NCBI GenBank assembly: GCA_963693285.1
Contig: OY848919.1
Span: forward strand, 8,179,461 to 8,243,460
DNA length: 64,000 nucleotides
DNA from: Xestospongia muta
Taxonomy: Eukaryota > Porifera > Demospongiae > Haplosclerida > Petrosiidae
Direction: 5' to 3'
In this document: piece by piece, positions 47,541-61,000 of the stretch
Position numbering within the stretch: position 1 is the first letter of the stretch
Layout: each line of letters begins with the position of its first letter
The notes under the pieces: model-generated
Seen by the model: only the letters and a program-made list of their open reading frames with translations
The model's database searches: none
Told to the model about the DNA's origin: nothing
Made by a program: the position numbers and the translations under genes

Positions 47541-50500
47541 TCTTAAATATACTAATAAAGTAGTCTAAATAGGTTAAAACTCTAAAATAAAGAGTTTAGA
47601 GCTCTTTGAAAGTTAAAAAAGATTAGAAATTAACTGTGAAAACTGGTTAAATAAGCTGATCTAAAGAGTTTAGTAAGTTTATCAGTCTTAAATATACTAA
47701 TAAAGTAGTCTAAATAGGTTAAAACTCTAAAATAAAGAGTTTAGAGCTTTTTGAAAGTTAAAAAAGATTAGAAATTAACTGTGAAAACTGGTTAAATAAG
47801 CTGATCTAAAGAGTTTAGTAAGTTTATCAGTCTTAAATATACTAATAAAGTAGTCTAAATAGGTTTAAAATCTAAAATAAAGAGTTTAGAGCTTTTTGAA
47901 AGTTAAAAAAGATTAGAAATTAACTGTGAAAACTGGTTAAATAAGCTGATCTAATGAGTTTAGTAAGTTTATTTGTCTTAAATATACTAATAAAGCTGTC
48001 TAAATAGGTTTAAATTCTAAAATAAAGAGTTTAGAGCTTTTAGAAAGTTAAAAAAGATTAGAAATTAACTGTGAAAACTGGTTAAATAAGATGATCTAAA
48101 GAGTTTAGTAAGTTTCTCTGTCTTAAATATAGTAATAAAGTAGTCAAAATAGGTAAAAACTCTAAAATAAAGAGTTTAGAGCTTTTTGAAAGTTAAAAAA
48201 GATTAGAAATTAACTGTGAAAACTGGTTAAATAAGGTGATCTAAAGACTTTAGTAAGTTTATCTGTGTTAAATATACTAATAAAGTAGTCTAAATAGGTT
48301 AAAACTCTAAAATAAAGGATATAGAGCTTTTTCAAAGTTAAAAAAGATTAGAAATTAACTGTGAAAACTGGTTAAATTAGCTGATCTAAAGAGTTTAGTA
48401 AGTTTATCAGTCTTAAATATACTAATAAAGTAGTCTAAATAGGTTAAAACTCTAAAATAAAGAGTTTAGAGCTTTTTGAAAGTTAAAAAAGGTTAGAAAT
48501 TAACTGTGAAAACTGGTTAAATAAGCTGATCTAAAGTGTTTAGTAAGTTTATCAGTCTTAAATATAGTAATAATGTAGTCTAAATAGGTTAAAACTCTAA
48601 AATAAAGAGTTTAGAGGTTTTTGAAAGTTAAAAAAGATTAGAAACTAACTGTGAAACTGGTTAAATAAGCTGATCTAAAGAGTTTAGTAAGTTTATCAGT
48701 CTTAAATATACTAATAAAGCTGTCTAAATAGGTTAGAACTCTAAAATAAAGAGTTTAGAGCTTTTTGAAAGTTAAAAAGATTAGAAATTAACTGTGAAAA
48801 CTGGTTAAATAAGCTGATCTAAAGAGTTTAGTAAGTTTATCTGTCTTATATATACTAATAAAGTAGTCTAAATAGGTTAAAACTCTAAAATAAAGAGGTT
48901 AGAGATTTTTGAAAGTTAAAAAGATTAGAAATTAACTGTGAAAACTGGTTAAATAAGCTGATCTAAAGAGTTTAGTAAGTTTATCTGTCTTAAATATATT
49001 AATAAAGCTGTCTAAATAGGTGTAAATTCTAAAATAAAGAGTTTAGAGCTTTTGAAAGTTAAAAAAGATTAGAAATTAACTGTGAAAACTGGTTAAATAA
49101 GCTGATCTAAAGACTTTAGTAAGTTTATGTGTTAAATATACTAATAAAGTAGTCTAAATAGGTTAAAACTCTAAAATAAAGGAGATAGAGCTTTTTCAAA
49201 GTTAAAAAAGATTAGAAATTAACTGTAAAAACTGGTTAAATAAGCTGATCTAAAGAGTTTAGTAAGTTTATCTGTCTTAAATATACTAATAAAGTAGTCT
49301 AAATAGGTTAAAACTCTAAAATAAAGAGTTTAGAGCTCTTTGAAAGTTAAAAAAGATTAGAAATTAACTGTGAAAACTGGTTAAATAAGCTGATCAAAAG
49401 AGTTTAGTAAGTTTATCTGTCTTAAATATACTAATAAAGTAGTCTAAATAGGTTAAAACTCTAAAATGAACAGTTTAGAGCTTCTTGAAAGTTAAAAAAG
49501 ATTAGAAATTAACTTTGAAAACTGGTTAAATAAGCTGATCTAAAGAGTTTAGTAAGTTTATCAGTCTTAAATATACTAATAAAGTAGTCTAAATAGGTTA
49601 AAATCTAAAATGAAGCGCTTAGAGCTTTTTAAAAGTTAAAAAAGATTAGAAATTAACTGTGAAAACTGGTTAAATAAGCTGATCTAAAGAGTTTACTAAG
49701 TTTATCAGTCTTAAATATACTAATAAAGTAGTCTAAATAGGTTAAATCTATAAAATAAAGCGTTTAGAGCTTTTTGAATGTTAAAAAAGATTAAAAATTA
49801 ACTGTTAAAACTGGTTAAGTAAGCTGATGTAAAGAGTTTAGTAAGTTTATCTGTCTTATATATACTAATAAAGTAGTCTAAATAGGTGAAAACTCTAAAA
49901 TAAAGAGGTTAGAGATTTTTGAAAGTTAAAAAAGATTAGAAATTAACTGTGAAAACTTGTTAAATAAGCTGATCTAAAGAGTTTAGTAAGTTTATCTGTT
50001 TTAAATATACTAATAAAGTAGTCTAAATAGGTTAAAACTCTAAAATAAAGCGTTTAGAGCTTTTTGAAAGTTAAAAAGATTAGAAATTAACTGTGAAAAC
50101 TGGTTAAATAAGCTGATCTAAAGAGTTTAGTAAGTTTATCTGTCTTAAATATATTAATAAAGATGTCTAAATAGGTTAGAACTCTAAAATAAAGAGTTTA
50201 GAGCTTTTTGAAAGTTAAAAAGATTAGAAATTAACTGTGAAAACTGGTTAAATAACCTGATCTAAAGAGTTTAGTAAGTTTATCTGTCTTATATATACTA
50301 ATAAAGTAGTCTAAATAGGTTAAAACTCTAAAATAAAGAGGTTAGAGCTTTTTGAAAGTTAAAAAAGATTAGAAATTAACTGTGAAAACTTGTTAAATAA
50401 GCTGATCTAAAGAGTTTAGTAAGTTTATCTGTTTTAAATATACTAATAAAGTAGTCTAAATAGGTTAAAACTCTAAAATAAAGCGTTTAGAGCTTTTTGA

Positions 50501-53500
50501 AAGTTAAAAAAGATTAAAAATTAACTGTGAAAACTGGTTAAATAAGCTGATCAAAAGAGTTTAGTAAGTTTATCTGTCTTAAATATACTAATAAAGTAGT
50601 CTAAATAGGTTAAAACTCTGAAATGAACAGTTTAGAGCTTCTTGAAAGTTAAAAAAGATTAGAAATTAACTTTGAAAACTGGTTAAATAAGCTGATCTAA
50701 AGAGTTTAGTAAGTTTATCAGTCTTAAATATACTAATAAAGTAGTCTAAATAGGTTAAAATCTAAAATGAAGCGTTTAGAGCTTTTTGAAAGTTAAAAAA
50801 GATTAGAATTAACTGTGAAAACTGGTTAAATAAACTGATCTAAAGAGTTTAGTAAGTTTATCTGTCTTAAATATACTAATAAAGCTGTCTAAATAGGTTT
50901 AAATTCTAAAATAAAGAGTTTAGAGCTTTTTGAAAGTTAAAAAAGATTAGAAATTAACTGTGAAAACTGTTTAAATAAGCTGATCTAAAGAGTTTAGTAA
51001 GTTTCTCTGTCTTAAATATAGTAATAAAGTAGTCTAACTAGGTTAAAACTCTAAAATAAAGAGTTTAGAGCTTTTTGAAAGTTAAAAAAGATTATAAATT
51101 AACTGTGAAAACTGGTTAAATAAGCTGATCTAAAGAGTTTAGTAAGTTTATCAGTCTTAAATATACTAATAAAGTAGTCTAAATAGGTTTAAACTCTAAA
51201 ATAAAGAGTTTAGAGCTTTTTGAAAGTTAAAAAAGATTAGAAATTAACTGTGAAAACTGGTTAAATAAGCTGATCTAAAGAGTTTAGTAAGTTTATCTAT
51301 CTTATATATACTATTAAAGTTGTCTAAATTGTTTTAAACTCTCAAATAGAGTTTAGAGCTTTTTGAAAGTTAAAAAAGATTAAAAATTAACTGTGAAAAC
51401 TGGTTAAATAATCTGATCTATAGAGTTTAGTTAGTTTATCAGTCTTAAATATACTAATAAAGTAGTCTAAATAGGTTAAAACTCCAAAATAATGGGTTTA
51501 GAACTTTTTGAAAGTTAAAAAAGATTAGAAATTAACTGTGAAAACTGGTAAAATTAGCTGATCTAAAGAGTTTAGTAAGTTTATCTGTCTTAAATATACT
51601 AATAAAGTAGTCTAAATAGGTTAAAACTCTAAAATAAAGAGTTTAGAGCTTTTTGAAAGTTAAAAAAGATTAGAAATTAACTGTGAAAACTGGTTAAATA
51701 AGCTGATGTAAAGAGTTTAGTAAGTTTATCTGTCTTAAATATACTAATAAAGTAGTCTAAATAGGTTAAAACTCTAAAATAAAGGGTATACAGCTTTTTG
51801 AAAGTTAAAAAAGATTAGAAATTAACTGTGAAAACTGGTTAAATAAGCTGATCTAAAGAGTTTAGTAAGTTTATCTGTCTTAAATATACTAATAAAGTAG
51901 TGTAAATAGGTTAAAACTCTAAAATAAAGAGTTTAGAGCTTTTTGAAAGTTAAAAAAGATTAGAAATTAACTGTGAAAACTGGTTAAATAAACTGATCTA
52001 AAGAGTTTAGTAAGTTTATCTGTCTTAAATATACAAATAAAGTTGTCTAAATAGGTTAAAACTCTAAAATAAAGAGTTTAGAGCTTTTTGAAAGTTAAAA
52101 AAGTTTAGAAATTAACTGTGAAAACTGGTTAAATAAGCTGATCTAAAGAGTTTAGTAAGTTTATCTGTCTTATATATACTAATAAAGTAGTCTAAATAGG
52201 TTAAAACTCTAAAATAAAGAGTTTAGAGCTTTTTGAAAGTTAAAAAAGATTAAAAATTAACTGTGAAAACTGGTTAAATAAGCTGATCTAAAGAGTTTAG
52301 TAAGTTTATCTGTCTTAACTATACTAATAAAGTAGTCTAAATAGGTTAAAACTCTAAAATAAAGAGTTTAGAGCTTTTTGAAAGTTAAAAAAGATTAAAA
52401 ATTAACTATTAAAACTGGTTAAATGAGCTGATCTAAAGAGTTTAGGAAGTTTATCTGTCTTATATATACTAATAAAGTAGTCTAAATAGGTTAAAACTTA
52501 AAAATGAACAGTTTAGAGCTTTTTGAAAATTAAAAATATTAGAAAATAACAGTGAAAACTGGTTAAATAAGCTGATCTAAAGAGTTTAGTAAGATTATCT
52601 GTTTTAAATATAGTAATAAATTAGTCTAAATAGGTTAAAACTCTAAAATAAAGAGTTTAGAGCTTTTTGAAAGTTAAAAAAGATTAGAAATTAACTGTGA
52701 AAACTGGTTAAAGAAGCTGATCTAAAGAGTTTAGTAAGTTTATCTGTCTAAAATATACTAATAAAGCTGTCTAAATAGGTTTAAATTCTAAAATAAAGAG
52801 TTTAGAGCTTTTTGAAAGTTAAAAAAGATTAGAAATTAACAGTGAAAACTGGTTAAATAAGCTGATCTAAAGAGTTTAGTAAGTTTCTCTGTCTTAAATA
52901 TAGTAATAAAGTAGTCTAAATAGGTTAAAACTCTAAAATAAAGAGTTTAGAGCTTTTTGAAAGTTAAAAAAGATTAGAAATTAACTGTGAAAACTGGTTA
53001 AATAAGCTGATCGAAAGAGTTTAGTAAGTTTATCAGTCTTAAATATACTAATAAAGTAGTCTAAATAGGTTTAAACTCTAAAATAAAGAGTTTAGAGCTT
53101 TTTGAAAGTTAAAAAAGATTAGAAATTAAGTGTGAAAACTGGTTAAATAAGCTGATCTAAAGAGTTTAGTAAGTTTATCTGTCTTATATATACTAATAAA
53201 GTTGTCTAAATTGTTTTACACTCTCAAATAGAGTTTAGAGCTTTTTGAAAGTTAAAAAAGATTAAAAATTAACTGTGAAAACTGGTTAAATAATCTGATC
53301 TATAGAGTTTAGTTAGTTTATCAGTCTTAAATATACTAATAAAGTAGTCTAAATAGGTTAAAACTCTAAAATAATGGGTTTAGAACTTTTTGAAAGTTAA
53401 AAAAGATTAGAAATTAACTGTGAAAACTGGTAAAATTAGCTGATCTAAAGAGTTTAGTAAGTTTATCTGTCTTAAATATACTAATAAAGTAGTCTAAATA

Positions 53501-56072
53501 GGTTAAAACTCTAAAATAAAGAGTTTAGAGCTTTTTGAAAGTTAAAAAAGATTAGAAATTAACTGTGAAAACTGGTTAAATAAGCTGATGTAAAGAGTTT
53601 AGTAAGTTTATCTGTCTTAAATATACTAATAAAGTAGTCTAAATAGGTTAAAACTCTAAAATAAAGGGTATAAAGCTTTTTGAAAGTTAAAAAAGATTAG
53701 AAATTAACTGTGAAAACTGGTTAAATAAGCTGATCTAAAGAGTTTAGTAAGTTTATCTGTCTTATATATACTAATAAAGTAGTCTAAATAGGTTAAAACT
53801 CTAAAATGAACAGTTTAGAGCTTCTTGAAAGTTAAAAAATATTAGAAAATAACAGTGAAAACTGGTTAAATAAGCTGATCTAAAGAGTTTAGTAAGTTTT
53901 TCTGTTTTAAATATAGTAATAAAGTAGTCTAAATAGGTTAAAACTCTAAAATAAAGAGTTTAGAGCTTTTTGAAAGTTAAAAAAGATTAGAAATTAACTG
54001 TGAAAACTGGTTAAATAAGCTGATCTAAAGAGTTTAGTAAGTTTATCTGTCTTATATATACTAATAAAGTTGTCTAAATTGTTTTAAACTCTCAAATAGA
54101 GTTTAGAGCTTTTTGAAAGTTAAAAAAGATTAAAAATTAACTGTGAAAACTGGTTAAATAATCTGATCTATAGAGTTTAGTTAGTTTATCAGTCTTAAAT
54201 ATACTAATAAAGTAGTCTAAATCGGTTAAAACTCTAAAATAATGGGTTTAGAACTTTTTGAAAGTTAAAAAAGATTAGAAATTAACTGTGAAAACTGGTA
54301 AAATTAGCTGATCTAAAGAGTTTAGTAAGTTTATCTGTCTTAAATATACTAATAAAGTAGTCTAAATAGGTTAAAACTCTAAAATAAAGAGTTTAGAGCT
54401 TTTTGAAAGTTAAAAAAGATTAGAAATTAACTGTGAAAACTGGTTAAATAAGCTGATGTAAAGAGTTTAGTAAGTTTATCTGTCTTAAATATACTAATAA
54501 AGTAGTCTAAATAGGTTAAAACTCTCAAATAAAGGGTATAAAGCTTTTTGAAAGTTAAAAAAGATTAGAAATTAACTGTGAAAACTGGTTAAATAAGCTG
54601 ATCTAAAGAGTTTAGTAAGTTTATCTGTCTTAAATATACTAATAAAGTAGTGTAAATAGGTTAAAACTCTAAAATAGCGCGTTTAGACCTTTTTGAAAGT
54701 TAAAAAAGATTAAAAATTAACTGTTAAAACTGGTGAAATACGGTGATCTAAAGAGTTTAGTAAGTTTATCTGTCTTATATATACTAATAAAGTAGTCTAA
54801 ATAGGTTAAAACTCTAAAATGAACAGTTTAGAGCTTCTTGAAAGTTAAAAAATATTAGAAAATAACAGTGAAAACTGGTTAAATAAGCTGATCTAAAGAG
54901 TTTAGTAAGTTTTTCTGTTTTAAATATAGTAATAAAGTAGTCTAAATAGGTTAAAACTCTAAAATAAAGAGTTTAGAGCTTTTTGAAAGTTAAAAAAGAT
55001 TAGAAATTAACTGTGAAAACTGGTTAAATAAGCTGATCTAAAGAGTTTAGTAAGTTTATCTCTCTTATATATACTAATAAAGTTGTCTAAATTGTTTTAA
55101 ACTCTCAAATAGAGTTTAGAGCTTTTTGAAAGTTAAAAAAGATTACAAATTAACTGTGAAAACTGGTTAAATAATCTGATCTATAGAGTTTAGTTAGTTT
55201 ATCAGTCTTAAATATACTAATAAAGTAGTCTAAATAGGTTAAAACTCTAAAATAATGGGTTTAGAACTTTTTGAAAGTTAAAAAAGATTAGAAATTAACT
55301 GTGAAAACTGGTAAAATTAGCTGATCTAAAGAGGTTAGTAAGTTTATCTGTCTTAAATATACTAATAAAGTAGTCTAAATAGGTTAAAACTCTAAAATAA
55401 AGAGTTTAGAGCTTTTTGAAAGTTAAAAAAGATTAGAAATTAACTGTGAAAACTGGTTAAATAAGCTGATGTAAAGAGTTTAGTAAGTTTATCTGTCTTA
55501 AATATACTAATAAAGTAGTCTAAATAGGTTAAAACTCTAAAATAAAGGGTATAAAGCTTTTTGAAAGTTAAAAAAGATTAGAAATTAACTGTGAAAACTG
55601 GTTAAATAAGCTGATCTAAAGAGTTTAGTAAGTTTATCTGTCTTAAATATACTAATAAAGTAGTGTAAATAGGTTAAAACTCTAAAATAAAGCGTTTAGA
55701 CCTTTTTGAAAGTTAAAAAAGATTAAAAATTAACTGTTAAAACTGGTGAAATACGGTGATCTAAAGAGTTTAGTAAGTTTATCTGTCTTATATATACTAA
55801 TAAAGTAGTCTAAATAGGTTAAAACTCTAAAATGAACAGTTTAGAGCTTCTTGAAAGTTAAAAAATATTAGAAAATAACAGTGAAAACTGGTTAAATAAG
55901 CTGATCTAAAGAGTTTAGTAAGTTTTTCTGTTTTAAATATAGTAATAAAGTAGTCTAAATAGGTTAAAACTCTAAAATAAAGAGTTTAGACCTTTTTGAA
56001 AGTTAAAAAAGATTAGAAATTAACTGTGAAAACTGGTTAAATAAGCTTATCTAAAGAGTTTAGTAAGTTTAT

Positions 56073-56087
56073 CTATCTTAAAGATAG
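56073..56087 (-). repeat. Variant with perfect 7-bp palindrome, copy 2
   Basis: The same 'ctatctt' / 'aagatag' inverted repeat as at 43,774, here in a monomer that also has 'aagcttatctaaag' instead of 'aagctgatctaaag'. It is part of the 13-monomer unit and lies 1,882 bp before the third copy at 57,955. Confidence 0.75.
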
Positions 56088-57954
56088 TAATAAAGTAGTC
56101 TAAATAGGTTAAAACTCTAAAATAAAGAGTTTAGAGCTTTTTGAAAGTTAAAAAAGATTAGAAATTAACTGTGAAAACTGGTTAAATAATCTGATCTATA
56201 GAGTTTAGTAAGTTTATCTGTCTTAAATATACTAATAAAGTAGTCTAAATAGGTTAAAACTCTAAAATAAAGAGTTTAGAGCTTTTTGAAAGTTAAAAAA
56301 GATTAGAAATTAACTGTGAAAACTGGTTAAATAAGCTGATGTAAAGAGTTTAGTAAGTTTATCTGTCTTAAATATACTAATAAAGTAGTCTAAATAGGTT
56401 AAAACTCTAAAATAAAGGGTATAAAGCTTTTTGAAAGTTAAAAAAGATTAGAAATTAACTGTGAAAACTGGTTAAATAAGCTGATCTAAAGAGTTTAGTA
56501 AGTTTATCTGTCTTAAATATACTAATAAAGTAGTGTAAATAGGTTAAAACTCTAAAATAGCGCGTTTAGACCTTTTTGAAAGTTAAAAAAGATTAAAAAT
56601 TAACTGTTAAAACTGGTGAAATACGGTGATCTAAAGAGTTTAGTAAGTTTATCTGTCTATATATACTAATAAAGTAGTCTAAATAGGTTAAAACTCTAAA
56701 ATGAACAGTTTAGAGCTTCTTGAAAGTTAAAAAATATTAGAAAATAACAGTGAAAACTGGTTAAATAAGCTGATCTAAAGAGTTTAGTAAGTTTTTCTGT
56801 TTTAAATATAGTAATAAAGTAGTCTAAATAGGTTAAAACTCTAAAATAAAGAGTTTAGAGCTTTTTGAAAGTTAAAAAAGATTAGAAATTAACTGTGAAA
56901 ACTGGTTAAATAAGCTGATCTAAAGAGTTTAGTAAGTTTATCTGTCTTATATATACTAATAAAGTTGTCTAAATTGTTTTAAACTCTCAAATAGAGTTTA
57001 GAGCTTTTTGAAAGTTAAAAAAGATTACAAATTAACTGTGAAAACTGGTTAAATCATCTGATCTATAGAGTTTAGTTAGTTTATCAGTCTTAAATATACT
57101 AATAAAGTAGTCTAAATAGGTTAAAACTCTAAAATAATGGGTTTAGAACTTTTTGAAAGTTAAAAAAGATTAGAAATTAACTGTGAAAACTGGTAAAATT
57201 AGCTGATCTAAAGAGGTTAGTAAGTTTATCTGTCTTAAATATACTAATAAAGTAGTCTAAATAGGTTAAAACTCTAAAATAAAGAGTTTAGAGCTTTTTG
57301 AAAGTTAAAAAAGATTAGAAATTAACTGTGAAAACTGGTTAAATAAGCTGATGTAAAGAGTTTAGTAAGTTTATCTGTCTTAAATATACTAATAAAGTAG
57401 TCTAAATAGGTTAAAACTCTAAAATAAAGGGTATAAAGCTTTTTGAAAGTTAAAAAAGATTAGAAATTAACTGTGAAAACTGGTTAAATAAGCTGATCTA
57501 AAGAGTTTAGTAAGTTTATCTGTCTTAAATATACTAATAAAGTAGTGTAAATAGGTTAAAACTCTAAAATAAAGCGTTTAGACCTTTTTGAAAGTTAAAA
57601 AAGATTAAAAATTAACTGTTAAAACTGGTGAAATACGGTGATCTAAAGAGTTTAGTAAGTTTATCTGTCTTATATATACTAATAAAGTAGTCTAAATAGG
57701 TTAAAACTCTAAAATGAACAGTTTAGAGCTTCTTGAAAGTTAAAAAATATTAGAAAATAACAGTGAAAACTGGTTAAATAAGCTGATCTAAAGAGTTTAG
57801 TAAGTTTTTCTGTTTTAAATATAGTAATAAAGTAGTCTAAATAGGTTAAAACTCTAAAATAAAGAGTTTAGACCTTTTTGAAAGTTAAAAAAGATTAGAA
57901 ATTAACTGTGAAAACTGGTTAAATAAGCTTATCTAAAGAGTTTAGTAAATTTAT

Positions 57955-57969
57955 CTATCTTAAAGATAG
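57955..57969 (-). repeat. Variant with perfect 7-bp palindrome, copy 3
   Basis: Third occurrence of the 'ctatctt' / 'aagatag' palindrome, 1,882 bp after the copy at 56,073. The adjoining 'tttagtaaatttatc' carries a private substitution relative to that copy. Confidence 0.75.
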
Positions 57970-58089
57970 TAATAAAGTAGTCTAAATAGGTTAAAACTCT
58001 AAAATAAAGAGTTTAGAGCTTTTTGAAAGTTAAAAAAGATTAGAAATTAACTGTGAAAACTGGTTAAATAATCTGATCTATAGAGTTTA

Positions 58090-61000
58090 GTAAGTTTATC
58101 AGTCTTAAATATACTAATAAAGTAGTCTAAATAGGTTTAAAAACTAAAATAAAGAGTTTAGAGCTTTTTGAAAGTTAAAAAAGATAAAAAATTAACTGTG
58201 AAAACTGGTTAAATAAGCTGATCTAAAGAGTTCAGTAAGTTTATCTGTCTTAAATATACTAATAAAGTAGTCTAAATAGGTTAAAACTCTAAAATAAAGA
58301 GTTTAGAGCTTTTTGAAAGTTAAAAAAGATTAGAAATTAACTGTGAAAACTGGTTAAATAAGCTGATGTAAAGAGTTTAGTAAGTTTATCTGTCTTAAAT
58401 ATACTAATAAAGTAGTGTAAATAGGTTAAAACTCTAAAATAAAGAGTTTAGAGCTTTTTGAAAGTTAAAAAAGATTAGAAATTAACTGTGAAAACTGGTT
58501 AAATAAACTGATCTAAAGAGTTTAGTAAGTTTATCAGTCTTAAATATACTAATAAAGTTGTCTAAATAGGTTAAAACTCTAAAATAAAGAGTTTAGAGCT
58601 TTTTGAAAGTTAAAAAAGATTAGAAATTAACTGTGAAAACTGGTTAAATAAGCTGATCTAAAGAGTTTAGTAAGTTTATCTGTCTTATATATACTAATAA
58701 AGTAGTCTAAATAGGTTAAAACTCTAAAATAAAGAGTTTAGAGCTTTTTGAAAGTTAAAAAAGATTAAAAATTAACTGTGAAAACTGGTTAAATAAGCTG
58801 ATCTAAAGAGTTTAGTAAGTTTATCTGTCTTAAATATACTAATAAAGTAGTCTAAATAGGTTAAAACTCTAAAATAAAGAGTTTAGAGCTTTTTGAAAGT
58901 TAAAAAAGATTAAAAATTAACTATTAAATCTGGTTAAATAAGCTGATCTAAAGAGTTTAGGAAGTTTATCTGTCTTTTATATACTAATAAAGTAGTCTAA
59001 ATAGGTTAAAACTTAAAAATGAACAGTTTAGAGCTTTTTGAAAATTAAAAATATTAGAAAATAACAGTGAAAACTGGTTAAATAAGCTGATCTAAAGAGT
59101 TTAGTAAGATTATCTGTTTTAAATATAGTAATAAATTAGTCTAAATAGGTTAAAACTCTAAAATAAAGAGTTTAGAGCTTTTTGAAAGTTAAAAAAGATT
59201 AGAAATTAACTGTGAAAACTGGTTAAAGAAGCTGATCTAAAGAGTTTAGTAAGTTTATCTGTTTTAAATATAGTAATAAAGTAGTCTAAATAGGTTAAAA
59301 CTCTAAAATAAAGAGTTTAGAGCTTTTTGAAAGTTAAAAAAGATTAGAAATTAACTGTGAAAACTGGTTAAATAAACTGATCTAAAGAGTTTAGTAAGTT
59401 TATCTGTCTTAAATATACTAATAAAGTAGTCTAAATACGTTAAAAATCTAAAATAAAGAGTTTAGAGCTTTTTGAAAGTTAAAAATGATTAGAAATTAAC
59501 GGTGAAAACTGGTTAAATAAGCTGATCTAAAGAGTTTAGTAAGTTTATCTGTCTAAAATATACTAATAAAGCTGTCTAAATAGGTTTAAATTCTAAAATA
59601 AAGAGTTTAGAGCTTTTTGAAAGTTAAAAAAGATTAGAAATTAACAGTGAAAACTGGTTAAATAAGCTGATCTAAAGAGTTTAGTAAGTTGATCTGTCTT
59701 AAATATAGTAATAAAGTAGTCTAAATAGATTAAAACTCTAAAATAAAGAGTTTAGAGCTTTTTGAAAGTTAAAAAAGATTAGAAATTAACTGTGAAAACT
59801 GGTTAAATAAGCTGATCTAAAGAGTTTAGTAAGTTTATCAGTCTTAAATATACTAATAAAGTAGTCTAAATAGGTTTAAACTCTAAAATAAAGAGTTTAG
59901 AGCTTTTTGAAAGTTAAAAAAGATTACAAATTAACTGTGAAAACTGGTTAAATAAGCTGATCTAAAGAGTTTAGTAAGTTTATCTGTCTATTATATACTA
60001 ATAAAGTTGTCTAAATTGTTTTAAACTCTCAAATAGAGTTTAGAGCTTTTTGAAAGTTAAAAAAGATTAGAAATTAACTGTGAAAACTGGTTAAATAATC
60101 TGATCTATAGAGTTTAGTTAGTTTATCAGTCTTAAATATACTAATAAAGTAGTCTAAATAGGTTAAAACTCTAAAATAATGGGTTTAGAACTTTTTGAAA
60201 GTTAAAAAAGATTAGAAATTAACTGTGAAAACTGGTAAAATTAGCTGATCTAAAGAGTTTAGTAAGTTTATCTGTTTTAAATATACTAATAAAGTAGTCT
60301 AAATAGGTTAAAACTCTAAAATAAAGAGTTTAGAGCTTTTTGAAAGTTAAAAAAGATTACAAAATTAACTGTGAAAACTGGTTAAATAAGCTGATGTAAA
60401 GAGTTTAGTAAGTTTATCTGTCTTAAATATACTAATAAAGTAGTCTAAATAGGTTAAAACTCTAAAATAAAGGGTATAAAGCTTTTTGAAAGTTAAAAAA
60501 GATTAGAAATTAACTGTGAAAACTGGTTAAATAAGCTGATCTAAAGAGTTTAGTAAGTTTATCTGTCTTAAATATACTAATAAAGTAGTGTAAATAGGTT
60601 AAAACTCTAAAATAAAGCGTTTAGACTTTTTGAAAGTTAAAAAAGATTAAAAATTAACTGTTAAAACTGGTGAAATACGGTGATCTAAAGAGTTTCGTAA
60701 GTTTATCTGTCTTATATATACTAATAAAGTAGTCTAAATAGGTTAAAACTCTAAAATGAACAGTTTAGAGCTTCTTGAAAGTTAAAAAATATTAGAAAAT
60801 AACAGTGAAAACTGGTTAAATAAGCTGATCTAAAGAGTTTAGTAAGTTTTTCTGTTTTAAATATAGTAATAAAGTAGTCTAAATAGGTTAAAACTCTAAA
60901 ATAAAGAGTTTAGACCTTTTTGAAAGTTAAAAAAGATTTGAAATTAACAGTGAAAACTGGTTAAATAAGCTGATCTAAAGAGTTTAGTAAGTTTCTCTGT

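Larger units (their letters stand above)
42950..50829 (-). repeat. 22-monomer higher-order repeat (~3,183 bp), two long copies and one partial
   Basis: 'gatcaaaagag' is at 43,025, 46,210 and 49,392, and 'atctaaaatgaagcg' at 43,236, 46,421 and 49,603, giving spacings of 3,185 and 3,182. The best-matched segments are about 44,510-46,990 and 47,692-50,172, which share 'ggtttaaaatctaaaataaag', 'ggatatagag' with 'tttttcaaagtt', and 'gggtgtaaattc'-type monomers. The first copy is only partial (about 42,950-43,600). A fourth 'gatcaaaagag' at 50,549 lies 1,157 bp (8 monomers) after the third and opens a short rearranged copy ending near 50,830. Confidence 0.85.
50830..58089 (-). repeat. 13-monomer higher-order repeat (1,882 bp) with 6- and 7-monomer subunits
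   Basis: The distinctive monomer 'gttgtctaaattgtttta' with the shortened 'ctctcaaatagagttt' has its 'tgtctaaatt' at 51,321, 53,203, 54,071, 55,084 and 56,966: spacings 1,882, 868, 1,013 and 1,882 (13, 6, 7 and 13 monomers). 'gctgtctaaataggttt' at 50,884 and 52,766 extends the first 1,882-bp pair leftward. After each marker the order is constant: 'ataatctgatctatagag', 'aataatgggtttagaac', 'ggtaaaattagctg', 'gctgatgtaaagag', 'aagggtataaagc'. Long and short units differ by loss or gain of monomers of the 'gtagtgtaaatagg' and 'gcgtttagacc' types. The 55,084 unit repeats until about 58,090. Confidence 0.85.
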
